DNA of 64,000 nt, from NCBI RefSeq assembly GCF_003386795.1, contig NZ_QTUC01000001.1, positions 2,294,001-2,358,000 on the forward strand, written 5' to 3'. The position numbers were made by a program, and so were the translations under genes. Below are positions 42,135 through 51,249 of this stretch, piece by piece (within the stretch, counting starts at the first letter, position 1; each line of letters starts with the position of its first letter). A model generated the notes under the pieces. It was given only the letters and a program-made list of their open reading frames with translations, was not told the DNA's origin and did not search any database. This stretch comes from Thermasporomyces composti. GTDB taxonomy: Bacteria; Actinomycetota; Actinomycetes; Propionibacteriales; Actinopolymorphaceae.

Positions 42135-43511
42135 CTAGGCGGCCCAGACGGTCTTGATGTTGCAGAACTCCCGGATCCCGGCGGTCGACAGCTCACGTCC
42201 GAAGCCGGAGCGCTTCACGCCACCGAACGGCAGCTGCGGGTACGAGGTGACCATGCCGTTGAGGAACACCAAGCCCGCTTCGAGGTCACGGACGAATCTC
42301 CGTTGCTCGTGCTCGTCCCGGGTCCAGGCGTTCGCGCCCAGGCCGTACGGCGTGGCGTTCGCCAGGGCGATCGCCTCGTCGAGGGAGCGGACGCGGTAGA
42401 GCTGGGCGACCGGCCCGAAGACCTCCTCGTGGTAGATCCGCATCGCCGGGGTCACGTCGGCGAGGACGGTGGGTGGATACCACCAGCCGGGCTGGTCGGG
42501 CGTCTGTCCGCCGCAGAGGACCTTCGCGCCCCGGCCCACCGCCTCGGCGACCTGCTTCTCCACCGTGTCGCGACCGGACTCGGTCGCCAGTGGTCCGACG
42601 TCGGTCAGCTCGTCCGTCGGATCGCCGACGCGCAACGCTGACATCCGGTCCACGAACCGTTCGGCGAACTCGTCGTAGCACTCCTCGTGCACGATGAAGC
42701 GCTTGGCAGCGATACAGCTCTGTCCGTTGTTCTGACACCGTGCCCGGACACCGACCTCGACAGCCTGGTCCAGCTGCGCCGACGGCATCACGATGAACGG
42801 GTCGGAGCCTCCGAGCTCCAGGACGGTCTTCTTCACCTTGCTGCCGGCGATCGTCGCCACCGAGGCGCCGGCAGCGTCGCTTCCGGTGAGGGTGACGGCC
42901 CGCACCCGACGGTCGTCCAGGATGTCCGCGACCGCAGTGGCGGGAACCAGCAGAGCCGAGAAGGTGCCCGCGGGAAAGCCGGCCCGGTCGAAGAGCCGGT
43001 CGAGGTAGAGGGCGGTGCGCGGAACGTTCGACGCGTGCTTGAGCAGCCCGGTGTTGCCGGCCATCAACGCGGGTGCCGCGAACCGGATGACCTGCCAGAC
43101 CGGGAAGTTCCACGGCATCACGGCGAGGATGGGGCCCAACGGCTGATAGGTCACGTACGCGCGGGTGGCCCCGACGTCGTAGGGCTCGTCGAGCGGCTCG
43201 TCGGCGAGGAAGCTCTCGGCGTGGGCGGCGAAGAAGCGGAGGGCGACGGCGCACTTGGTGATCTCGGCGCGGGCCTCCTTGGCGGTCTTGCCCATCTCGG
43301 TCGTCACCGTGGCGGCGAGCTCCTCCACCTCGGTGTCGAGGAGGTCGGCCGCGGCTCGGGTCCATTTGGCGCGCGTCTCGAAGGTCGTCGTCCGCAGGTC
43401 GTGGAAGGACTCGGCGGCCTGGATGATCCGACGCTCCACCTCCTCGGAGGAGTAGGGGTCGAACCGCTGCAGCGTCTGTCCGGTGGCGGGGTTGATGGTC
43501 GCGATGGTCAT
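42135..43511 (-). CDS. NAD(P)-dependent aldehyde dehydrogenase (succinate-semialdehyde type)
   Basis: The 458-residue enzyme has the aldehyde dehydrogenase fold. It has VMPWNFPVWQVIRFAAPALMAGN, the VTLTGSDAAGASVA cofactor loop, the catalytic Glu in VLELGGSDPFIV and the catalytic Cys in NNGQSCIAAKRFIVHE. The C-terminal LNGMVTSYPQLPFGGVKRSGFGRE completes the oligomerisation and binding region. The SSADH/GabD-like pattern (MTIATINPATGQTLQRF) suggests oxidation of succinate semialdehyde to succinate, but other aldehydes are possible. The start at 43511 is an ATG; it is divergent from the GH43 gene. Confidence 0.88.
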   Translation of the reverse strand: MTIATINPATGQTLQRFDPYSSEEVERRIIQAAESFHDLRTTTFETRAKWTRAAADLLDTEVEELAATVTTEMGKTAKEARAEITKCAVALRFFAAHAESFLADEPLDEPYDVGATRAYVTYQPLGPILAVMPWNFPVWQVIRFAAPALMAGNTGLLKHASNVPRTALYLDRLFDRAGFPAGTFSALLVPATAVADILDDRRVRAVTLTGSDAAGASVATIAGSKVKKTVLELGGSDPFIVMPSAQLDQAVEVGVRARCQNNGQSCIAAKRFIVHEECYDEFAERFVDRMSALRVGDPTDELTDVGPLATESGRDTVEKQVAEAVGRGAKVLCGGQTPDQPGWWYPPTVLADVTPAMRIYHEEVFGPVAQLYRVRSLDEAIALANATPYGLGANAWTRDEHEQRRFVRDLEAGLVFLNGMVTSYPQLPFGGVKRSGFGRELSTAGIREFCNIKTVWAA

Positions 43512-43638
43512 GGTTCGCCCCTCTCGGACGGCGGGCGTCCCCTTCCCCCCATCGTCGCGCGGAGCACTGCGTCGGACGACCGGTCGGACGACCTGACGCA
43601 CCGCGTCGCTGGCTGCCGGACGCGGCCAACAGGTGATC

Positions 43639-43667
43639 TTTACAACGTTGAGCGCCGCGAATAGAAC
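43639..43667 (+). promoter_or_regulatory. GH43 promoter overlapped by LacI-like operator
   Basis: TTTACA (43639-43644) and TAGAAC (43662-43667) are 17 bp apart and form a plausible promoter for the secreted GH43 gene at 43752. TTTACAACGTTG (43639-43650) overlaps the -35. It contains CAACGTTG, the core of LacI/GalR-family operators. The full operator would be TTTACAACGTTGTAAA; the right half here diverges. Confidence 0.5.
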
Positions 43668-43751
43668 ACAGCGGACACGGCTCGCGGGGCTGGCGCGGTC
43701 ACGTCCGAGCGGCCACCAGGCGAGCTGGACGGCGGATCGAAGGAGATCGTC

Positions 43752-46109
43752 ATGCGCACCAGTCGGCGGACCCACGGTCTGCTCGTGGCCGGCGTCCTCG
43801 GCGCCGCGCTCGTCGGGGCCAATCTCGCCGCGCCACCGACGGCGGCGGCACCCAGGCCTCCGGCGACGTCGGAGCCGTCAGCGACCTCGGGGCCCCGAGC
43901 GACGTACACGAACCACGTCACCCAGGGCTACTCCATCGACTTCCCTGACCCGGCGGTCATCCGCGGCAAGGACGGTCGCTGGTACGCCTACGCCACGGGC
44001 GGGCCGTTCGACGAGCAGGGGGAGCGATCGTCGTCGTACAAGATCGCGGTGTCGGACGACCTCGTGCACTGGGAGGACGCCGGACCGGTCTTCCCGGAAG
44101 GTCGTCGTCCGACCTGGGCGGCTCCGGGCACCGGTTTCTGGGCACCGGATATCCGCTACCTCAACGGCCAGTACCTGCTCTACTTCACGGTTCCCGACAC
44201 GACGACGAGCAGCCAGGGCTTCGACCCCGCGATCGGCGTCGCCACCGCGCCGACGCCGGCGGGTCCGTGGACGCCGTCGGAGGAGCCGCTGATTCCCGCC
44301 AAGCCGCTCGGTGACGGCTACGACACGGTCATCGACCCGGCGATGTTCACCGACACCGACGGCACCCACTACCTGTACTACGGCGGGTACGGCACCGGCA
44401 TCTGGGTGGTGAAGCTGTCCCCGGACGGGCTGCGTGCCGTCTCGGAACCCGTCCACGTGGCCTCGTCGCGCTACGAGGGGCCGAACGTCGTCAAGCGCGG
44501 TCGCTACTACTACCTGTTCGCGTCGTCGGCCAACTGCTGCGCCGGCCCGACCACCGGCTACACCGTCTTCGTCGGTCGGTCGACGAGCCCGCTCGGTCCG
44601 TTCGTCGACCGGCTCGGCGTTCCCATGCTCGCCAGCCGGTCCGGTGGGACACCGGTGATCGCGCCCAACGGCAACAAGTGGATCGGCACCGGCCACCACT
44701 CCGCCCTCCTCGACCTGAGCGGCGAGATGTACATGGCCTACCACGCGATCGACCGCAACGACCCGTGGCTCGACGTCCAGCCCGGCTTCACGATGCGGCC
44801 CATGAACATCGACCGGCTCGACTGGATCGACGGCTGGCCGATCGTGCGGGCCGGGCTGGGGGCGTCGGAGGATCCGCAGCCGGCGCCGATCACCCGAGGT
44901 GAGGTGGACGACCGGTTCGAGGACGCGTGGGCGACCGAGCGGACCTTCACCGCGGTCACCGGAACGCTGACGGTGGAGGGACCCGACGACGCCTCCGACT
45001 CGGGCCACTACGCCCGACTCGGCGGCGACGCCACCCTCGCGGTCACCAAGGTGCTGGGTCGCCCCGACGTCCGGGTCGAGGCCGACGTGCGGTCTGAGCG
45101 CGGCAGCGTCGGCGTGGCCGCCCGCGTCCACGGCACGGATGGCGTGTGGGCGGTCATCGACGCGGAGCGGCGGGAGCTGGTGCTCGAGGCTCGGAAGGGT
45201 GCGAGCGTCTGGCGGCGGAGCGCCCCGTTGCCTGCGGGATACGACGTCAGTGCCTGGCATGTCGTGGCGCTGGAGGCGCGGGGGAGGACGGTGACGGCCG
45301 ACGTGACCGACGCACGGCTGAGCGATCCGTGGGCGACGGTCACCCTCGAGCTCCCGGCGGCGCTGCACCGGAGTGGCCGGGCGGGTCTGGTCGCCACCGG
45401 TGGTGGCGAGGCCGACAACTTCTCCGCGAACCGGCTGTACCAGCCGGTGACCCGGACCGTGCCCACGCCCCGCGTGGGTCCGGCGGACCCGGCCTACTCC
45501 GACGAGTTCGACGACGGACTCGACGGCAACTGGACCTGGGTGCGCGAGGACACCGCCGCGACCGTCGAAGACGGCCAGCTGGTGTGGCCGACGCAGACCG
45601 CCGACCTCGTGGGCACCGGAACGCCCGGACTCCTGCTGCGGTCGTCCATGCCGGACGGCGACTACGCGGTGGAGACGAAGCTGAGCATCGACCTCGGCGA
45701 GGACACGGTGCGCAACTACCAGCAGGCGGGTCTCATCGTCTACGTCAACGACGACGAGTTCCTCCGCTTCGACGTCGTCGCCGTGGGCCCGACCCGCATC
45801 ACGGAGTTCGGCAAGGAGACGGTGCTGCTGGACCGCCGGTCGTGGGGCGGTGGGCTCGCCGGCGCACCCGGTGAGACGACGTGGCTGCGGCTGGTCCACA
45901 CCCGGCACCCGACGACCAACGAGCACCTGTTCCGCGCCGCCTCCAGCACCGACGGCAAGCGGTGGACGTGGGGTCTCACCTGGACGCTGCCGGCGGACGC
46001 CGAGCCAAGGATCGGGCTGGTGTCACATGGCTCGACGCCGGAGACGACGGAGCAGTTCGGGCCGGCGGTCGCGCGGTTCGACTACTTCCGGGTCTCGCCA
46101 CTGCGGTGA
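43752..46109 (+). CDS. Secreted GH43 glycoside hydrolase with C-terminal beta-sandwich domains
   Basis: The 785-residue protein follows GAAGGAGAT and has a signal peptide (MRTSRRTHGLLVAGVLGAAL, then AAPPTAAA). A five-blade propeller covers residues ~50-380. The catalytic base Asp is in IDFPDPAVIR, the modulating Asp in VIDPAMFTDTDG and the acid Glu in SSRYEGPNVVKR. Two C-terminal beta-sandwich units (residues ~400-560 and ~585-785) resemble GH43 C2/laminin-G-like domains. GH43 enzymes are arabinofuranosidases, xylosidases or arabinanases, so plant polysaccharide is the likely substrate. A second, signal-less GH43 follows 79 bp downstream, so polymers may be cut outside and oligomers inside. 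Confidence 0.9.
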   Translation: MRTSRRTHGLLVAGVLGAALVGANLAAPPTAAAPRPPATSEPSATSGPRATYTNHVTQGYSIDFPDPAVIRGKDGRWYAYATGGPFDEQGERSSSYKIAVSDDLVHWEDAGPVFPEGRRPTWAAPGTGFWAPDIRYLNGQYLLYFTVPDTTTSSQGFDPAIGVATAPTPAGPWTPSEEPLIPAKPLGDGYDTVIDPAMFTDTDGTHYLYYGGYGTGIWVVKLSPDGLRAVSEPVHVASSRYEGPNVVKRGRYYYLFASSANCCAGPTTGYTVFVGRSTSPLGPFVDRLGVPMLASRSGGTPVIAPNGNKWIGTGHHSALLDLSGEMYMAYHAIDRNDPWLDVQPGFTMRPMNIDRLDWIDGWPIVRAGLGASEDPQPAPITRGEVDDRFEDAWATERTFTAVTGTLTVEGPDDASDSGHYARLGGDATLAVTKVLGRPDVRVEADVRSERGSVGVAARVHGTDGVWAVIDAERRELVLEARKGASVWRRSAPLPAGYDVSAWHVVALEARGRTVTADVTDARLSDPWATVTLELPAALHRSGRAGLVATGGGEADNFSANRLYQPVTRTVPTPRVGPADPAYSDEFDDGLDGNWTWVREDTAATVEDGQLVWPTQTADLVGTGTPGLLLRSSMPDGDYAVETKLSIDLGEDTVRNYQQAGLIVYVNDDEFLRFDVVAVGPTRITEFGKETVLLDRRSWGGGLAGAPGETTWLRLVHTRHPTTNEHLFRAASSTDGKRWTWGLTWTLPADAEPRIGLVSHGSTPETTEQFGPAVARFDYFRVSPLR

Positions 46110-46116
46110 GTCCGTC

Positions 46117-46157
46117 GTGCCCCCACGCCGCGGGTGCTCTCGCCGGCGTGGGGGCAC
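46117..46157 (+). terminator. 14-bp hairpin between two GH43 genes
   Basis: GTGCCCCCACGCCG (46117-46130) and CGGCGTGGGGGCAC (46144-46157) form a perfect stem with a 13-nt loop. It ends 31 bp before the next GTG. It may attenuate transcription into the second GH43 gene. Confidence 0.6.
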
Positions 46158-46188
46158 AGCAGTCGACGGTGAGGAGAGGAGAGTTCCG

Positions 46189-47097
46189 GTGAGCGCGTGG
46201 GAACCTGGCCCCGTCTACGCGGGCAACTTCCCCGACCCGTTCGTCCTCAAGGCTCCCGACGGCGCGGATGCCAGGTTCTACGCCTACGCGACGAACGGAG
46301 AGCTCGGCAACGTCCAGGTTCTCGCGTCCGACGACCTGCGGTCGTGGCGAGAGGTCGGCGACGGCATGCCGGAACTGGCCGCGTGGGTGGAGCCGGGCCG
46401 GACCTGGGCGCCGGAGGTGCTCCTCGTGCCGGACGGTCGCTTCGCGCTCTACTACACGGCGCGTCAGCGGTCCGTCGGTCGGCAGGCGATCGGCGTGGCC
46501 GTGGCGTCGTCACCGGAGGGCCCGTTCGTCGACAGCTCCGGCTCCCCGCTGATCAGCCAGCCCGAGGAGGGAGGATCGATCGACGCGAGCCCGTTCCGTG
46601 ACGAGGACGGCACGACCTACCTGCTGTGGAAGAACGACGGCAACGCCGTCGGCCTTCCCACCTGGATCTACCTGCAGCGGCTCGCACCGGGCGACCCCAC
46701 ATCCCTCACCGGCGAGCCGGTCCGCCTCCTGCGCAACGACCAGCCGTGGGAGGGTCCGCTGGTGGAGGGTCCGTTCCTGTGGCGACGTGACGATCGCTAC
46801 TACCTCTTCTACTCGGGAAACATGTTCGACCGGGCCGCCTACGGCGAGGGCTACGCCGTGGGGTCCGGCCCACTCGGCCCCTTCGTCAAGGCCGCGGAGA
46901 ACCCCATCCTGGCCAGCCGAGACGACGTCGCCGGACCGGGCCACGCCTCGATGGTCGAGCACGCCGGTCGCACCTGGCTCGCCTACCACGGCTGGGTGCC
47001 GGGACGCGTGGGCCAGCCGCCGGGCCGGCAATTCTGGATCGACGAGGTCACCTGGGAGGACGACCGCCCGGTCGTCGTCCCAGGCCCGCGTGGATAG
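46189..47097 (+). CDS. Cytoplasmic GH43 glycoside hydrolase
   Basis: The 302-residue protein follows GAGGAGAGGAGAG and starts at GTG. It lacks a signal peptide and consists only of the catalytic propeller. The base Asp lies in AGNFPDPFVLKA, the second Asp in GSIDASPFRDEDG and the acid Glu in PLVEGPFLWRRDD. Later conserved segments include YRYLFYSGNMFD-like DDRYYLFYSGNMFD. It probably cleaves arabinosides or xylosides from imported oligosaccharides. It shares an operon with the secreted GH43 unless the hairpin between them ends transcription. Confidence 0.85.
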   Translation: MSAWEPGPVYAGNFPDPFVLKAPDGADARFYAYATNGELGNVQVLASDDLRSWREVGDGMPELAAWVEPGRTWAPEVLLVPDGRFALYYTARQRSVGRQAIGVAVASSPEGPFVDSSGSPLISQPEEGGSIDASPFRDEDGTTYLLWKNDGNAVGLPTWIYLQRLAPGDPTSLTGEPVRLLRNDQPWEGPLVEGPFLWRRDDRYYLFYSGNMFDRAAYGEGYAVGSGPLGPFVKAAENPILASRDDVAGPGHASMVEHAGRTWLAYHGWVPGRVGQPPGRQFWIDEVTWEDDRPVVVPGPRG

Positions 47098-47122
47098 ACG
47101 CCCGCAGGCCGCACCCCGACCG

Positions 47123-48976
47123 CTAGAACGCGTCCTCGGGCAGCGCCATGAGGTCGTTCGTCGTGCGCTCCACGATGGCACGCTCGACGGCGAGGCGCGG
47201 GAGGACCTCCGCGCAGAACCACCGGGCAGCGGCGACCTTGCCGGCGTAGAACCCGTCGTCGCGGCTGCCGTCACGCAGCCGGGCCAGCGCGACCTCGGCC
47301 TTGCGTAGCAGCAGCCAGGCGCAGACCAAGTCCCCCATGGCGAGCAGCAGCCGAGTGGTGTGCTGTCCCGCCTTGTAGATGGAGGTGGGGTCTCCGGCGT
47401 CTCCGCGGGCCTTCGCGGTGTAGTCCACCATCGCCGTGACCATGCCTTGCACGTGCTCGAGCGCCTGGCCGAGCAGTGCACGTTCGGACGCCAGGTCTGG
47501 GGTGCCGGTCTCGTCCTTGACGAACGCCATGATCTCCCCGGCTAGTCGGCGGAGCGCCCGCCCGTCGTCCCGCACGATCTTGCGGAAGAACAGGTCGAGG
47601 CCCTGGATCGCGGTCGTCCCCTCGTAGAGCGTGTCGATCTTGGCGTCGCGGACGTACTGCTCGAGCGGGTAGTCCGCCAGGAACCCGGAACCGCCCAAGG
47701 TCTGCAGGGACTCGGTGCCGAGCAGGACCCACGCCCGCTCCGAGCCGTACCCCTTGACCAGGGGGAGCAGCAGGTCGTTGAGCCGCTCGGCGTCAGCGTC
47801 GACGGTGCCGGCGTACTCGGCGAGCTCGACGGCGTCCTGCACGCTCGCGGTGTAGAGGACCAGGGCGCGCAGCCCTTCCGCGTAGGCCTTCTGCGTCATG
47901 AGCGACCGCCGGACGTCGGGGTGGTGGATGATCGTCACCCGGGGCGCGGTCGCATCGCCCATCCGGGTGAGGTCCGCACCCTGCACCCGTTGCTTGGCGA
48001 ACTCGAGCGCGGTGAGGTAGCCGCTGGACAAGGTGGCGATCGCCTTCGTGCCGACCAGCATCCGGGCGTACTCGATGACCTGGAACATCTGCCGGATGCC
48101 GTCGTGGACGTCACCGAGCAGCGTGCCTACGGCGGGGTTCGCCGGGTCGGCCCCGAAGGTGAGCTCGCAGGTGGCGGAGACCTTCAGGCCCATCTTGTGC
48201 TCGATGTTGGTGGCCTCGACGCCGTTGCGCGCGCCGAGCTCACCGGTCTCGAGGTCGACGTGGTACTTCGGGACGATGAAGAGCGAGAGTCCCTTGGAGC
48301 CGGGGCCGCCGGCGCCTTCGACGCCGACGGGCCGGGCGAGCACGAGGTGAATGATGTTCTCGGTCAGGTCGTGCTCGCCGCCGCTGATGAAGCGCTTGAC
48401 GCCCTCGATGTGCCAGGTTCCGTCTGGCTGGGGGTAGGCGCGGGTCCGCCCGGCACCCACGTCGGAGCCGGCGTCGGGCTCGGTGAGCACCATGGTCCCG
48501 GCCCAGCGGCGCTCGACCATGAGCTGGGCGAGCCGTCGCTGGGCGGGTGTGCCGTTCCGCCAGATCGTCGTCGCGAACCGCGGTCCCGCCGCGTACATGA
48601 AGACAGCTGGGTTGGCGCCCATGACCAGCTCCGACACCGCCCATCGCAGGGAGGGCGGACAGGGCTGGCCGCCTAGCTCCGGCGCGATGTCGAGGCGCCA
48701 CCACTCCGCGTCCACCCAGGCCTGGAAGCTCTTCCGGAAGGACTCGCCGACGTGGACGCTCCGCGTCGCCGGGTCGTAGACCGGCGGCGTGCGGTCGCCG
48801 TCGGCGAAGGACGCCGCCACCTCGTGGCGGACGAGTCGGTCGACCTCGGCGAGGATGCTGCGCGCGGTCTCCACGTCGATGTCGGCGTACGGACCGGTGC
48901 CGAGGACGGCGTCTCGACCGAGGACGTCGAAGAGCGTGAACTCGATGTCACGGACGTTGCTCTTGTAGTGGCTCAC
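47123..48976 (-). CDS. fadE5: FadE5-type broad-range acyl-CoA dehydrogenase
   Basis: The 617-residue FAD enzyme starts at a GTG after GAAGGAG. It begins [19 protein letters not shown] and has [21 protein letters not shown] and [19 protein letters not shown]-like [18 protein letters not shown]. Later it shows [38 protein letters not shown] and [20 protein letters not shown]. The extra C-terminal ~150 residues (acyl-CoA dehydrogenase C-terminal type) and the whole layout match mycobacterial FadE5, which handles short to long chains. It introduces the first double bond in fatty acid breakdown, feeding FadB and thiolase. Confidence 0.9.
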   Translation of the reverse strand: MSHYKSNVRDIEFTLFDVLGRDAVLGTGPYADIDVETARSILAEVDRLVRHEVAASFADGDRTPPVYDPATRSVHVGESFRKSFQAWVDAEWWRLDIAPELGGQPCPPSLRWAVSELVMGANPAVFMYAAGPRFATTIWRNGTPAQRRLAQLMVERRWAGTMVLTEPDAGSDVGAGRTRAYPQPDGTWHIEGVKRFISGGEHDLTENIIHLVLARPVGVEGAGGPGSKGLSLFIVPKYHVDLETGELGARNGVEATNIEHKMGLKVSATCELTFGADPANPAVGTLLGDVHDGIRQMFQVIEYARMLVGTKAIATLSSGYLTALEFAKQRVQGADLTRMGDATAPRVTIIHHPDVRRSLMTQKAYAEGLRALVLYTASVQDAVELAEYAGTVDADAERLNDLLLPLVKGYGSERAWVLLGTESLQTLGGSGFLADYPLEQYVRDAKIDTLYEGTTAIQGLDLFFRKIVRDDGRALRRLAGEIMAFVKDETGTPDLASERALLGQALEHVQGMVTAMVDYTAKARGDAGDPTSIYKAGQHTTRLLLAMGDLVCAWLLLRKAEVALARLRDGSRDDGFYAGKVAAARWFCAEVLPRLAVERAIVERTTNDLMALPEDAF

Positions 48977-49145
48977 GGCGGCTCCTTCGGGAGAGGTCCG
49001 GGAGGGCGACGCCGGTCGGGCGCAGGCTCTGCCGCGCGAGCCGGTCGACCGAAAGCTACCTGCCGGTAACCTTTGCTCGCTCATGGTGCGCCGCCGCTCC
49101 CGAGTAAGACAAGTCGGACGTCCGTGTGACCCTGGTCACCCTCGT

Positions 49146-49541
49146 TCACCGGACGGCTGCGGCGGCTCGGCGCCGGAGGCCGGGGCGTCCGGCGACGAGG
49201 CCACGCACCGCGCGGCCCACCATGCGCGGGTCCATGTCGCCGAAGAGGATGTGCTGGAGCATGAAGCCCGGAAGGAGGCTAGGCAGGACGGGCCCTACCT
49301 CCTCGGCGGGAACGTCCGGACTGATCTCGCCGCGTCGCTGGTAGACGCGGACGAGCTGGATCGCGAGGCCCCGGACGGCCGTCGCCACCTCACGCAGCTG
49401 CGCCGCCAGGTCCGGCGGCCGCACCGCCTCACCCCAGACCTGAACGGTGATTCGTGGCAGGCCGTACTCGGCGTCCATGCGTTGAATCGCGAGGCAGAGC
49501 TGCACCGTCCGCCCTCTGAGGGGTGTCCGCCTGTTCGGCAC
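49146..49541 (-). pseudogene. C-terminal fragment of a TetR-like regulator
   Basis: This 131-residue open frame encodes helices typical of a TetR ligand domain (RITVQVWGEAVRPPDLAAQL, then REVATAVRGLAIQLVRVYQR and LLPGFMLQHILFGDMDPRMV). The N-terminal helix-turn-helix that should precede it is absent: upstream DNA to the nearest stop has no in-frame start or HTH. It is probably a decayed regulator. It is divergent from the TIGR03086 gene and next to FadE5, so the complete protein may once have regulated acyl-CoA genes. Confidence 0.55.
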
Positions 49542-49560
49542 CGTCCGACGTTCCTCGCCT

Positions 49561-49591
49561 CGGCGCGGACACCTGCGCGGTGTCCGCGCCG
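49561..49591. promoter_or_regulatory. 13-bp perfect palindrome arms with 5-nt centre
   Basis: CGGCGCGGACACC (49561-49573) and GGTGTCCGCGCCG (49579-49591) flank TGCGC. A further GGTGTCCGCC copy lies at 49521. The site is directly upstream of the -10-like TAGGGT, so it is a strong candidate operator, perhaps of the decayed TetR regulator or of a distant protein. Confidence 0.65.
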
Positions 49592-49596
49592 ACCGC

Positions 49597-49602
49597 TAGG
49601 GT
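49597..49602 (+). promoter_or_regulatory. Leaderless -10 hexamer TAGGGT
   Basis: TAGGGT ends 7 nt before the ATG at 49610, with no ribosome binding site between. It directly follows the palindrome. Confidence 0.5.
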
Positions 49603-49609
49603 GACCGCC

Positions 49610-50158
49610 ATGTCTGAGGTAGCCGAGCGTTACACCAGGATCGCCGCCGGTTTCACCGCCCGCGTCGAGGGTCTCGCTCCTGACCAGTGGTCCTCCCCGA
49701 CGCCCTGTTCGGAGTGGGCCGTCCGGGATCTCGTCGTCCACGTGGTCGAGACGCACTGGCGGATGATCGCCCTGGTCGACGGCACCGATCCGGACCGCGC
49801 GGATCTCGGCGGTGATCTGGTGCAGCAATGGCGGCAAGCGCGGGACGCGGTCACCGAGGCGCTCGGCGATCCGGCGCGCGCGACCAAGGTCGTGCGTGGG
49901 CTGTTCGGCGAGCAGCCGTTCGAGGAGCTCGTCAGCGGCCTGCTGTGTGGCGACACGCTCATCCACACCTGGGACCTCGCCAGGGCGACCGGTCAGGACG
50001 AGCGGCTCGACCCAGGCGCGGTGGCGGCGTGCGCGGCGTTCCTCGCCCCCCTCGACGAGCGGATGCGGAGCCCGGGTGGGTTCGGCCCGAAGATCACACC
50101 CGCGCCGGACGCGGACGAGCAGACGAGGCTGCTCAACTTCTGCGGTCGCGTCGTCTGA
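49610..50158 (+). CDS. TIGR03086 (DinB/mycothiol maleylpyruvate isomerase N-terminal-like) protein
   Basis: The 182-residue protein has the four-helix bundle of the DinB/MDMPI superfamily. It shows MSEVAERYTRIAAGFTARV, WSSPTPCSEWAVRDLVVHVV and GDTLIHTWDLARATGQDERLD. His residues near VVHVVETHW and in IHTWDLAR are the expected metal ligands. Relatives use mycothiol as a thiol cofactor in detoxification. The substrate is not known. The gene is probably leaderless and controlled by the palindrome just upstream. Confidence 0.8.
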   Translation: MSEVAERYTRIAAGFTARVEGLAPDQWSSPTPCSEWAVRDLVVHVVETHWRMIALVDGTDPDRADLGGDLVQQWRQARDAVTEALGDPARATKVVRGLFGEQPFEELVSGLLCGDTLIHTWDLARATGQDERLDPGAVAACAAFLAPLDERMRSPGGFGPKITPAPDADEQTRLLNFCGRVV

Positions 50159-50279
50159 CGGTGACTGGCCGTCCGCGGTCGACGACGAAGGCGCGGGCGC
50201 GGGGCTCCGCGGCGGCGCCGTGGTCGCTACGCTGACGTGCGGTCCACAGCTTCCACACCCGGACAGGAACGACGACGCC

Positions 50280-51245
50280 ATGCGCCATCTGGGTCAGATC
50301 ACCGTCTTCTCGGGAAGCGCGCACCGCCAACTCGCCGAGGAAATCTGTGCCGTCCTGGGTGTGGAGCTCTCACCCGCCCACATCCAACGGTTCAGCAACG
50401 ACTGCCTGCAGGTGCAGCTCCAGGCGAACTGCCGCCAACGTGACGTCTACATCGTCCAGCCGCTCGTGCCGCCGGTGCAGGAGCACCTCATGGAGCTGCT
50501 GCTCATGCTGGACGCGGCGCGTGGGGCGTCCGCCGCCCAGATCACGGCGGTGATCCCGTTCTACGCCTACGCCCGGTCCGACAAGAAGGACGCGCCGCGC
50601 ATCTCCATCGCGGGTCGACTGGTCGCTGACCTGCTCGCCACAGCCGGGGCGAGCCGGGTGCTCACGATGGCGTTGCACGCGCCCCAGGTCCACGGCTTCT
50701 TCAGCGTCCCGGTCGACCACCTCACCGCGATCGCCGAGCTCGCCAAGCACTTCGTCGGGCGCGACCTCAGCAACACCGTCGTCGTCTCGCCCGATCTCGG
50801 CAACGCCAAGCCGGCGACGCAGTTCGCTCGGATCCTCAACCTTCCCGTCGCGGCCGGCAGCAAGCAGCGCATCGCCGACGACCGGGTCGTCATCGACGCC
50901 ATCGTCGGGGATGTCCGCAACAAGAACGTCATCATCTTGGACGACGAGATCGCCACCGCCGGATCGATCATTGAGCTGCTCGAACGCCTACGTGAGCACC
51001 GGGTCCAGCGCGTCTCGCTGGCCTGCACCCACGGTCTGTTCACCGGCAAAGCCGTCCAACGCTTGGCCGCCCAGGCCGACGTGGAAGAGATCGTCATGAC
51101 CAACACCGTCCCCTTGTCAGAGGACAAGGTTCTCCCGACGATGCGGGTAAGGTCGGTCGCGCCGCTGTTCGCCGAGGCGATCAAACGCATCCATCTGGGG
51201 GAGTCGGTGAGCAGTCTGTTCGTCAACCCTTCGGTGGAGAGGTGA
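50280..51245 (+). CDS. Divergent ribose-phosphate pyrophosphokinase-like protein
   Basis: The 321-residue protein has a PRPP synthetase layout. It begins QITVFSGSAHRQLAEEI and has VQEHLMELLLMLDAARGASA. The ATP loop is FYAYARSDKKDAPRISIAG with conserved Arg and Lys, followed by LTMALHAPQVHGFFSVPVD with the catalytic His. The PRPP-binding signature is VIILDDEIATAGSIIELL. Two features differ from housekeeping Prs: the ANGE region is SNDCL, and the ribose-5-phosphate loop reads VVSPDLGNAKPATQFA where Prs has DVGGVVRA. It may be a secondary enzyme with different regulation. It forms PRPP from ATP and ribose 5-phosphate if active. A peptidase-E-like gene follows 4 bp later in the same operon. Confidence 0.85.
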   Translation: MRHLGQITVFSGSAHRQLAEEICAVLGVELSPAHIQRFSNDCLQVQLQANCRQRDVYIVQPLVPPVQEHLMELLLMLDAARGASAAQITAVIPFYAYARSDKKDAPRISIAGRLVADLLATAGASRVLTMALHAPQVHGFFSVPVDHLTAIAELAKHFVGRDLSNTVVVSPDLGNAKPATQFARILNLPVAAGSKQRIADDRVVIDAIVGDVRNKNVIILDDEIATAGSIIELLERLREHRVQRVSLACTHGLFTGKAVQRLAAQADVEEIVMTNTVPLSEDKVLPTMRVRSVAPLFAEAIKRIHLGESVSSLFVNPSVER

Positions 51246-51249
51246 GGCA

